Shown: positions 14,632 through 20,838 of the stretch, in pieces | Layout of the letters: each line of letters starts with the position of its first letter | Position numbering within the stretch: position 1 is the stretch's first letter | Position numbers and translations under genes: made by a program | Notes under the pieces: generated by a model | What the model saw: only the letters and a program-made list of their open reading frames with translations | Told to the model about the DNA's origin: nothing | Databases searched by the model: none | Assembly (NCBI GenBank): GCA_964465665.1 | Contig: CAYXKM010000073.1 | Location: 1 to 23,131 of the forward strand | Length of the DNA stretch: 23,131 nucleotides | From: JAKEGN01 sp964465665 | GTDB taxonomy: Bacteria > Pseudomonadota > Gammaproteobacteria > Steroidobacterales > Woeseiaceae | Direction: 5' to 3'

Positions 14632-15515
14632 GCCAACCCGGCTGCGAGGCGCGCCGAAGTCAGGGTATTCGACATCAACATCATGATCGTCATCGGCCCG
14701 ACGCCGCCCGGTACCGGGGTAATTGCCTTGGCGACCCGTGCGGCCGACAGGAAATCGACGTCGCCAGTGAGCTTTGTTTTGGTCTCCCCGTCGGCCTCGA
14801 CACGATTGATGCCGACATCGACCACCACGGCACCGGGTTTGATCCAGTCTCCCTGTACCATGTTGGGGCGGCCGATAGCAGCAACCAGGATGTCCGCGCG
14901 GCGCGTGATGTCCGGGAGATTCCTGGTGCGACTGTGGCAAATCGTGACAGTCGCGTTGGCTTGTAGCAGAAGGCTCGCCATCGGTTTACCGACGATATTC
15001 GATCTGCCGATGATGACCGCATCCAGTCCGGACAGATCGTTGCCGAGCTGATCCGCAATAAGCCACATACAGCCGGCAGGCGTACACGGGACAAAGGCAT
15101 TTGCCGTATGGCCGGCAGTCAACTTTCCTATATTCTGGAAGTGAAACCCGTCAACATCCTTTTCCGGCGCAACGGCCTGCGTAACGGCGAGTTCGTTGAG
15201 ATGCTTCGGCAACGGAAGCTGAATGAGGATGCCGTGTATTCGGGGATCGTCATTCAGGCTGCCGATAAGCTTCAACAAATCATCCTGGGGCGTGTTCGCC
15301 GCGAGCGAATGCTGAACGGAGTGGAAGCCGCAGCTTTCTGCGGTTTTCTTCTTGTTCCGGACGTACACCTGGCTGGCTGGATCCTCGCCGACTATCACCA
15401 CGGCGAGGCCCGGCTTTATGCCATGCGATCCCAGCAACGCAGCCGCATCGGCAGCGATGATCCGCGACAATTCCGCCGCTTTCGCTTTTCCATCCATTAT
15501 CTTTGCACTGGACAT
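14628..15515 (-). CDS. folD: Bifunctional methylene-THF dehydrogenase/methenyl-THF cyclohydrolase
   Basis: 295-residue FolD, close to the 288 of E. coli. It would interconvert 5,10-methylene-THF and 10-formyl-THF using NADP. The catalytic Tyr51-x-x-x-Lys55 is in SQVYVRNKKKTAE, the substrate loop in HGILIQLPLPKH (Gln99), and PEKDVDGFH lies at 117-125. The Rossmann signature is GRSNIVGKP (170-178), and the C-terminal signature is TPVPGGVGPMT. ATG 15515 begins the normal MSSAKIMDGK; its Shine-Dalgarno is weak. The stop overlaps the mtnA start (GTGA). The placement next to methionine salvage genes suggests coordinated use of one-carbon units and methyl groups. Confidence 0.96.
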   Translation of the reverse strand: MSSAKIMDGKAKAAELSRIIAADAAALLGSHGIKPGLAVVIVGEDPASQVYVRNKKKTAESCGFHSVQHSLAANTPQDDLLKLIGSLNDDPRIHGILIQLPLPKHLNELAVTQAVAPEKDVDGFHFQNIGKLTAGHTANAFVPCTPAGCMWLIADQLGNDLSGLDAVIIGRSNIVGKPMASLLLQANATVTICHSRTRNLPDITRRADILVAAIGRPNMVQGDWIKPGAVVVDVGINRVEADGETKTKLTGDVDFLSAARVAKAITPVPGGVGPMTIMMLMSNTLTSARLAAGLA

Positions 15516-15605
15516 GAACCCGGACTCTCGAAAAAACAATGCGACTGGAAATACCGCGAAAATCGCAGTCTGGAGATTTGCTGCTGATTGCCGGCGCAGC
15601 CCGCG

Positions 15606-15635
15606 ATAGTAACGCCTGTTGACGGCGCCCGTAAA
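15606..15635 (-). promoter_or_regulatory. Candidate promoter of the folD-mtnA-aldolase operon
   Basis: On the minus strand TTTACG (15630-15635), 18-nt spacer, TACTAT (15606-15611), about 90 nt before ATG 15515. Each hexamer matches consensus at 4 positions. Tentative. Confidence 0.35.
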
Positions 15636-15641
15636 CACGCG

Positions 15642-15676
15642 ACCTGCGGCAGGTGTTTTCACAGCAGGCAGTGAAA
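15642..15676. repeat. Two short inverted repeats in the folD/tpm divergent region
   Basis: ACCTG-CGG-CAGGT (15642-15654) and TTTCAC-N8-GTGAAA (15657-15676), adjacent to each other between divergent genes. They could be operator sites for either direction. I cannot assign a regulator. Confidence 0.35.
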
Positions 15677-15715
15677 TGCGGTGCTAACATGGATTCACGG
15701 TAAGGAGCGCGAAAA

Positions 15716-15853
15716 ATGATTGACCGCGTCGACTCAAAATCTCGAAAGCGGGTACTACTTTGGCCGGTGGCACTGTTGCGCGTCTATATACCAGCGCGAA
15801 AGATTGCTGGCCTTGATGACGGCCATTCCGACCAGGTGCCGTTACCTCGCTGA
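15716..15853 (+). CDS. Small ORF (45 residues) coupled to the tpm-like gene
   Basis: ATG 15716 has an excellent Shine-Dalgarno AAGGAG (15702-15707) at 8 nt. The 45-codon frame ends at a TGA whose last base is the first base of the tpm-like ATG (TGATG, 15851-15855). The peptide is basic at the start (DSKSRKRV), has a hydrophobic middle (LLWPVALLRVYI) and no recognisable domain. It may be a real small membrane-associated protein or a leader whose translation opens the tpm start. The best ribosome-binding site in this transcript belongs to it, not to the tpm-like gene. Confidence 0.45.
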   Translation: MIDRVDSKSRKRVLLWPVALLRVYIPARKIAGLDDGHSDQVPLPR

Positions 15854-16506
15854 TGAGCGCTGTCATGACAGAGGACTGGCTGTCACGATGGGAGGAGGGG
15901 CGTACGGGTTGGCATGAAATTGCCGGCAATGTCTCACTGAAGAAATTCTGGCCCGAATTGCCCGAAAACAGCCGCGTGCTGGTGCCGCTATGTGGCAAGA
16001 CTCCCGATCTGGCCTGGCTTGAAAGTCGCAAACTCGACGTTACAGGAGTCGAGCTTTCTCCGCTGGCCGCCGAAGCTTTTTTTTCGGAGAACGGCTTCGC
16101 TTATACCGTAGAGTACAAGGACGGCTTCAAGATTTATCGCGGAAGCGAGCGGAAGATCGCCATTCACTGCGGCGATTACTTCGCCTTTCCGGGTGAATCC
16201 TTTGATGCAGTTTACGATCGTGGCGCGCTGGTTGCATTGCCCGCAGACATTCGGGCGAAGTATGCGCGGCATACGGACAACTTGCTGCGACCCAGTGCGG
16301 TCCGCTTGTTGATTACGCTCGAATACAACCAATCGATAGTTGATGGTCCGCCTTTCTCGGTCACCGCTGACGAGGTACGGCGATATTGGCAGACGCTCCG
16401 CCGTGTATCCGTAAGGGACGACCTGGCGAACTGTCCGCCGAAGTTTCGCGACGCGGGCCTCGAAGCCATTGTCGAGGTCGTCTGGATGTCCGGGCGGATC
16501 TTTTGA
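15853..16506 (+). CDS. tpm: Thiopurine S-methyltransferase (TPMT family)
   Basis: 217-residue SAM-dependent methyltransferase; bacterial TPMTs are about 215-220. Seen: TEDWLSRWEEGRTGWHE at the N-terminus, the SAM motif VLVPLCGKTPDLAWL (42-56), VTGVELSPLAAEAFF, HCGDYFAF, FDAVYDRGALVALP, and C-terminal segments matching the family. Bacterial members methylate thiopurines and also selenium and tellurium compounds (known of the family, not seen here). The start at 15853 overlaps the stop of the small ORF (TGATG), pointing to translational coupling; ATG 15865 is an alternative. Convergent with the GFA-family gene at 25 bp. Confidence 0.92.
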   Translation: MSAVMTEDWLSRWEEGRTGWHEIAGNVSLKKFWPELPENSRVLVPLCGKTPDLAWLESRKLDVTGVELSPLAAEAFFSENGFAYTVEYKDGFKIYRGSERKIAIHCGDYFAFPGESFDAVYDRGALVALPADIRAKYARHTDNLLRPSAVRLLITLEYNQSIVDGPPFSVTADEVRRYWQTLRRVSVRDDLANCPPKFRDAGLEAIVEVVWMSGRIF

Positions 16507-16531
16507 GTGCTCGCAAATCGCATACCCGGAA

Positions 16532-16966
16532 TCAGGTTATTTCGGGCGCCAACCATGCTTTTGACCAACGCTGTTCGCGCCGCGAAATTCGAGACTCTTG
16601 GTCCTCTCCGTCATAGGACACGGGAACTACATTCGCAAGATTCTCCGGCTGCGTCACGAGTGCCCTGACATTGACGATGCCAAATGTGCCGCCATCAGCC
16701 GACATCACTGCGCCGATATACACGCCGCAGTTGCTGCAAATAAAAAAATCGGCAGTGCGCAGGCCGAACCGGTAGCGACGCAATTTTTCCGGTTCGCGCG
16801 CAAAAAAAGTGATTTCAGCCGTCGCCCCGGATGTACTGAGTGCATCGTGCGCGCGGCAAAACGAGCAGTCGCAGGCACGTATCGCCCATTCTGCGGGAAT
16901 CAGCGGCGTTCGATACCGGTAGCCTATAGCGGAACAGTGACACCGGCCTACGTATTCAATGTGCAT
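16532..16966 (-). CDS. GFA/CENP-V family zinc protein
   Basis: 144 residues of the glutathione-dependent formaldehyde-activating (GFA) fold. The zinc cysteines are in GRCHCSAIGY (Cys9, Cys11), ACDCSFCRAH (Cys32, Cys34, Cys37) and ICSNCGVYIG (Cys77, Cys80), the normal arrangement of structural and catalytic zinc. The family name derives from Gfa, which joins formaldehyde and glutathione; most members have no proven reaction. ATG 16966 begins the GRCHC domain at the usual distance. The start overlaps the ceramidase-like gene by 11 bp, so it is the last gene of that operon. Confidence 0.91.
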   Translation of the reverse strand: MHIEYVGRCHCSAIGYRYRTPLIPAEWAIRACDCSFCRAHDALSTSGATAEITFFAREPEKLRRYRFGLRTADFFICSNCGVYIGAVMSADGGTFGIVNVRALVTQPENLANVVPVSYDGEDQESRISRREQRWSKAWLAPEIT

Positions 16967-17735
16967 GGTCGGAACCCAGGGCAAACGGCTGCCGCGGCTG
17001 CCGGGACCGGAGCCCGTAAAGAAACAGCAATGACGCTGTCGCGGCGGCAAGATGTTTGACGGAATGTCCGCTGATCAGTTCGCCGAATGCATATACTTCA
17101 TGATCGAAGTGTTCGACCAGTTTCGCCGACGCATAGATGACAATCATTCCCCAGAGAAACGCCGTGCTGTCGAAGTGCGACGAGTACATGAGCAGAACGA
17201 ACGGAATCAGCAGCATCGGTATAAACTGAACCAGCACATACGGCCTGAGGTCGCCGATTCCCCGACTCTCGGTAAATGACCAGTAAATGACCGATGCTAC
17301 TCCGACGAGCAGCAATGAAAGCAAAGCCCGCCTGCCGAGGGTTTCGCTGATATGTTCGCCAAGGATGATGGAAAACAGGCTCATGAAAACAACGGTCATC
17401 GGCAACCTGTCCCACAGCAGCGAATCGTTGTCAGGCGAGATGTGGTACCAGGCCGAGCCAACTGCGGTCATTAGCACACCGGCAAAGAAGACCCGGTACG
17501 CCGGCAGCAGGGAATGCAGGATGCCGCGAGGTTCGTTTGCCGACAGGAATTTGAGTCCCGCGAATCCGGCGTACAGGAACGGCAGGTTCGTCACCACATT
17601 CCAGAAGTTTGCCACGCCAAGAAACTGGCGCGTGTCCGCGAATTGATGATAGCCCGGGGCCTGCGCAATCGGTTCAAGCGCAAATGCAGCAGCAATAATG
17701 ACGGCTGCCGCCAGAAAAAGTGCCCTGTGCTTCAT
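16956..17735 (-). CDS. Ceramidase-like integral membrane hydrolase (CREST superfamily)
   Basis: 259-residue protein with about seven hydrophobic segments. Features of the alkaline ceramidase/CREST superfamily: GSAWYHISPDN with Ser94 and His98, LLWDRLPMT with Asp109, and SGHSVKHLAA with His224 and His228, corresponding to the S...H...D...H...H set of metal-site residues. CREST members hydrolyse amide bonds of ceramides or act as receptors; the bacterial branch is largely uncharacterised. Start ATG 17735 overlaps the preceding gene's stop (ATGA), showing tight coupling. Its neighbours are a cupin, a DUF6265-like protein and a GFA-family protein. Confidence 0.86.
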   Translation of the reverse strand: MKHRALFLAAAVIIAAAFALEPIAQAPGYHQFADTRQFLGVANFWNVVTNLPFLYAGFAGLKFLSANEPRGILHSLLPAYRVFFAGVLMTAVGSAWYHISPDNDSLLWDRLPMTVVFMSLFSIILGEHISETLGRRALLSLLLVGVASVIYWSFTESRGIGDLRPYVLVQFIPMLLIPFVLLMYSSHFDSTAFLWGMIVIYASAKLVEHFDHEVYAFGELISGHSVKHLAAATASLLFLYGLRSRQPRQPFALGSDHAH

Positions 17736-18244
17736 TTGTCCATTGAGGATGATACGCAGTCGACGGCAATCATTGGGAACTCGATGCGGCGGGATTGGCC
17801 ATCGATGTCGCCATCGATCCAGGCAACCATCCGCTCGGCCGACAGGCGGCGGTAGGCAACCCGCTGAGGAAAGTCATGTTCGGGATTCTCGAACACAACC
17901 TCGTCGGTCGATATCGCAGTCATGACAAACGTAGTCAATGCCTGTCCGGACGGCAGCGCGATGTAATGGAGGCCACCATCGCCCGTTTCGACGATGCGTA
18001 TGAACTCGAAAGCCGTGGTCTTGCCATTGCGCACGGTACGACTGAGCCCGAGCATCGACCCGCCTGCAGGACTCATCCATTGCTCGCCGGAACCCGGCTC
18101 CCCACCGTCCCGGGCCCAGCAGCCGCCAAGCCAGTGCAGGTCATCGATCCCGGCGGTCGCTGCAGGCATGCTGCTGATCAACCCGACGACTGCGACGTAC
18201 AGGCTATGCCAAGCGTGCTGCGATGATTGTGTCGCTCGATTCAC
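17732..18244 (-). CDS. DUF6265-like secreted protein
   Basis: 170 residues from a GTG start (18244) that overlaps the cupin stop codon in a GTGA. A signal-like segment (LYVAVVGLISSMPAATA, cleavage about residue 31) precedes DLHWLGGCWARDGG, EQWMSPAGGSMLGLSRTV, FEFIRI and FENPEHDFPQRVAYRR, which match the pattern I know for DUF6265, a lipocalin-like beta-barrel. Function unknown. The downstream ceramidase-like gene starts within its stop codon. Confidence 0.82.
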   Translation of the reverse strand: MNRATQSSQHAWHSLYVAVVGLISSMPAATAGIDDLHWLGGCWARDGGEPGSGEQWMSPAGGSMLGLSRTVRNGKTTAFEFIRIVETGDGGLHYIALPSGQALTTFVMTAISTDEVVFENPEHDFPQRVAYRRLSAERMVAWIDGDIDGQSRRIEFPMIAVDCVSSSMDK

Positions 18245-18567
18245 TTTTCGCCTCCTGCCGGACCGTAAAAAATCACCCAGGCACTGAAATCGTCGCTGAA
18301 ATCCTCGAAGCGGTGTTCGATGCCTGCCGGCACGAACAACGCCTCGCCCGGCTCAAACATCTGCCGTTTGCCATCCAGCAAAAAAACGCCGCAGCCGCTC
18401 TGGATGACATAAATTTCGTCCCGATCGTGAGCATGCTGATTGTCGATCCTGTGCGGCTTGTAGCAGCCGAGCTGCATGCTGACATGTTCGAGCAAGACCC
18501 CGTACTCCCTGTCGTCGGATTCCGCAACCGATCGCAGTGCGCGCTCAACCGTGTAACGATCCGTCAT
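18241..18567 (-). CDS. Cupin-domain protein
   Basis: 108 residues, single small cupin barrel. The first metal motif is HAHDRDEIYVIQSGCGVFLLDG (two His plus Glu), and the second is GEALFVPAGIEHRFEDF (His). ATG 18567 is chosen because GGAGG lies just upstream; the in-frame TTG at 18585 lies ahead of that site. Small cupins of this type bind a metal and may isomerise, oxidise or simply sense small acids. The gene lies 34 bp after the aminotransferase-fold gene, on the same strand. Confidence 0.9.
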   Translation of the reverse strand: MTDRYTVERALRSVAESDDREYGVLLEHVSMQLGCYKPHRIDNQHAHDRDEIYVIQSGCGVFLLDGKRQMFEPGEALFVPAGIEHRFEDFSDDFSAWVIFYGPAGGEK

Positions 18568-18601
18568 TTGCGTATTCCTCCGCAATAGCAGGACAGGCCG
18601 G

Positions 18602-19759
18602 CTACAGTAAAGCTCGCCGGAATCGCTCCCCGATGCCGGTCAGCCGAGCCACGGGTTCATTGGAGTAGACGACACGCAGGTAGTTCCGGCAGCGCTCCGT
18701 GCCCCAGTTGACCATAGCCGTTGCGGCAACATCGGCTGCCCGCAGCAGTTTTCGGGATGCTGTCGCGCCGTCAATGCCGAGCGGCGATACGTCAATCAGA
18801 AACGACCAGCCGCCGTGCGGCGGAACAACCCTGAAATCCCGCAATTCGTCGAGCAAAAGATCACGCCGCGCCTGCAGTTCGGCAACGCAGCTTGCGATAC
18901 CGTCGTCCGGGTCGTTGATAGCAGTCGCCACGGCGTTCATTGCGATACCGGTCTGGCACACGACATTGCTGATGCTCACTCGCGCAACATCCGCAACGAT
19001 CGCTGCCGGGCCGACCACCCAGCCGACGCGCCAGCCGATCATGCGATATTCCTTTGATGCGGAGCCGACCGTGATGACCCTGTCGCGCATGCCGTGAAAC
19101 GATGCAGGATGGATGACTGGCCGCCCGTCGAACAGGATGCGCTCCATCGCGGTGTTGTTGATCAACCAGCAATCCGCCCGTTGGCAGAAAGCTGTCAATG
19201 CCTGCCATTCGGCGTGCGAAAACACGGCACCTGTCGGCATTGACGGGCTCATAATCAACGCCACCGTGACCGGGCCGGGCTCGATAGCGGAAAGCGCAGT
19301 GAGGTCCAGGCGCCATCCGGACCGGGACGGTAGCAGCGGCACGAAACGAGGCACGCCGCCGGCAAGCCTGACACGATTGATAAGCCCGACGTAGGTCGGA
19401 TCGGTCATCAGCACTTCGTCGCCAGGCTCGAGAGTCGCCAGCAGCACGTTGAGCACGCCGGACAAGCCGCCGGCGCTGATGATGCATTCCGTTTTCCAGT
19501 CGTAATCCTGGCCGGCGTGACCTCCAACCAGTCGGCTTGCGGCCTGTCGTACGGACTTCATGCCGAGAAACGGCAGGTAGCTGTTGGCTTCGTCCAAGCC
19601 TGCGGCTAGACGGGTTGCGGCGACGGCTGCGGCGGGCGGAGCGATATCGGTGTCGAGATTTTCCAGGCGCAACACCGCCGGGTTATCCAGGTTGTCTGCA
19701 AGTTCGCCCATCTGCTCGACGCCGATTCGCGTAATGTGCTGAAGCCTGGAGACAGACAT
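18602..19759 (-). CDS. Aminotransferase-fold (class I/II) PLP protein with altered cofactor-site residues
   Basis: 385 residues of the aspartate-aminotransferase fold. The PLP lysine is Lys236 in SASKEYRMIGWRVGW and the substrate arginine is Arg362 in YLRVVYS. Three normally conserved cofactor contacts are changed. The Asn of the NPxNPTG loop reads Met174 in SPSMPTG. The Asp that pairs with the pyridine nitrogen reads Asn202, and the Tyr that binds O3' reads Met205, both in NTAMERILFDG. The enzyme may thus have weakened or altered PLP chemistry. It is the third gene of the seven-gene operon, 13 bp after the small membrane protein gene. Start ATG 19759. Confidence 0.9.
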   Translation of the reverse strand: MSVSRLQHITRIGVEQMGELADNLDNPAVLRLENLDTDIAPPAAAVAATRLAAGLDEANSYLPFLGMKSVRQAASRLVGGHAGQDYDWKTECIISAGGLSGVLNVLLATLEPGDEVLMTDPTYVGLINRVRLAGGVPRFVPLLPSRSGWRLDLTALSAIEPGPVTVALIMSPSMPTGAVFSHAEWQALTAFCQRADCWLINNTAMERILFDGRPVIHPASFHGMRDRVITVGSASKEYRMIGWRVGWVVGPAAIVADVARVSISNVVCQTGIAMNAVATAINDPDDGIASCVAELQARRDLLLDELRDFRVVPPHGGWSFLIDVSPLGIDGATASRKLLRAADVAATAMVNWGTERCRNYLRVVYSNEPVARLTGIGERFRRALL

Positions 19760-19772
19760 CGCAACAACCTGC

Positions 19773-19997
19773 TCAGAAAAGGGCGCGTATCAGCAGCAGG
19801 AATCCGAATACAGCGAGCGGAATTCCAATTGGCGCTGCGATGACGGTCAGAGTAACGGCGACACCTGCCATCATCAGCGCAAGGCCGAGAATCGCGCAGA
19901 GGATTCGGCCGGTGATACCCAGGATAGACGTAAGCAAGCGCCACACAGCATAAAACGGCCACAGCAACCACGGAACTTGCCGGTCATTGCCACTCAC
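19773..19997 (-). CDS. Small two-helix membrane protein
   Basis: 74 residues. GTG start at 19997 overlaps the stop of the TerB-like gene (GTGA). Two hydrophobic segments (about residues 10-35 and 38-73) rich in Gly, Ala and Leu form a probable helical hairpin. No catalytic motif. I do not recognise a family. It was accepted as a gene because of the coupled start, the hydrophobic pattern and its place between two clear operon members. Confidence 0.72.
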   Translation of the reverse strand: MSGNDRQVPWLLWPFYAVWRLLTSILGITGRILCAILGLALMMAGVAVTLTVIAAPIGIPLAVFGFLLLIRALF

Positions 19998-20398
19998 TTG
20001 GATGTCGACTTCCGTTGCGCGAAATACCTGCGATACGCGCGATCCATGGTTTGGTCGGAGATTTTCAGTCCGGTCATTGCGCTGTCCAGCAGCTTGATTT
20101 CACGCGCATCCTTCATATTGTCGGCGGCAATGACTTCGAGAAGCATGACAACCAGAGTTTCCTTCTGATTCTTGTCCAGGGCTCGCTGCAGTTTTCGCAG
20201 CAAAGATGACACATCCGGATGTTGCTTCACATCATCCAATGCTCTGACGACAAGCTTGAGCGCCGCATCGCTTTTGACGGCGAATCCGTGCTGCATCGCA
20301 GTTACCAGTCGCTCCGATTCCTGCGTGTCTATACTGCCATCGCTGCTGGCGGCCATCGCCAGCAGGCAAGCGACGTCATATTGTGTTTCCGGGGTCAT
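19994..20398 (-). CDS. TerB-like protein
   Basis: 134 residues, all-helical, matching the TerB fold (PF05099): YDVACLLAMAASSDGSIDTQESERLV at the N-terminus and LLEVIAADNMKDAREIKLLDSAM in the second half, the acidic loops being the proposed metal sites. TerB domains occur in tellurite-resistance and membrane-linked stress complexes. The start at 20398 is the best ATG, but its Shine-Dalgarno is weak; an in-frame extension upstream (reading FAAELAEIAKPKVEIG) is partly protein-like and could be real, which would overlap the divergent ppiC region. First gene of the operon. Confidence 0.8.
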   Translation of the reverse strand: MTPETQYDVACLLAMAASSDGSIDTQESERLVTAMQHGFAVKSDAALKLVVRALDDVKQHPDVSSLLRKLQRALDKNQKETLVVMLLEVIAADNMKDAREIKLLDSAMTGLKISDQTMDRAYRRYFAQRKSTSK

Positions 20399-20503
20399 GG
20401 ATCGAGTCCGGCCGATTTCGACTTTTGGTTTGGCGATTTCTGCCAATTCTGCCGCAAAATCACCGATAATGTGCAGCAAAAGTGCATAGTCGGAGAATCG
20501 CCA
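20399..20503. promoter_or_regulatory. Divergent promoter region, TerB-like operon and ppiC
   Basis: 105 bp between the start codons of two divergent genes. It must hold both promoters if the chosen starts are right. I do not see a clear sigma70 pair in either direction. GGAG at 20492-20495 is the ribosome-binding site for ppiC. Confidence 0.35.
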
Positions 20504-20785
20504 GTGGCACGAGCAACAGCCAGACACATTCTTGTCGACAGCAAAAGTCAGTGCGAGGCCCTTAAAAAGGAAATCGAGGGCGGCGCCGATTTCGCAGACC
20601 TTGCAAGGAAGCATTCATCATGCCCGTCCGGAAAAGATGGCGGAGATCTGGGCGAGTTCGGACCCGGAATGATGGTCCGGGAATTCGATGAGGTCGTGTT
20701 CAGCGCCGAACTGAACACGGTCCAGGGGCCGGTGAAGACCCAGTTCGGCTATCATCTGCTGGAGGTCACCAGTCGCCGGGACTGA
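20504..20785 (+). CDS. ppiC: Parvulin peptidyl-prolyl cis-trans isomerase C
   Basis: 93-residue single-domain parvulin, the length of E. coli PpiC. The family line is clear: ARHILVDSKSQCEALKKEI, GADFADLARKHSSCPSG, GGDLGEFGPGMMVREFDEVVF and GPVKTQFGYHLLEV. Catalytic histidines in RHIL and GYHLL, and the cysteine in SSCPSG, are present. GTG 20504 is the start, with GGAG at 20492-20495; the longer in-frame region upstream is not protein-like and overlaps the TerB-like gene. No signal peptide, so it is cytosolic. Confidence 0.94.
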   Translation: MARATARHILVDSKSQCEALKKEIEGGADFADLARKHSSCPSGKDGGDLGEFGPGMMVREFDEVVFSAELNTVQGPVKTQFGYHLLEVTSRRD

Positions 20786-20838
20786 ACACGTCGCAACGGC
20801 CAGGTATCCGAAACATCCCGCGGCGGCGTCGTTGCGGC

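Noticed and set aside
14632..14940. Upstream extension of mtnA by 103 codons
   Set aside because: The segment is out-of-frame folD sequence and is low in protein-like character. GTG 14631 overlaps the folD stop and gives the normal family length.
14026..15051. 341-codon open frame on the plus strand
   Set aside because: It lies antisense to folD and mtnA, both of which carry full sets of family motifs. Long antisense frames are expected in GC-rich coding DNA.
15516..15715. Folate or SAM/SAH riboswitch upstream of folD
   Set aside because: I looked for the conserved blocks of these classes in the minus-strand leader and found none; only short inverted repeats are present.
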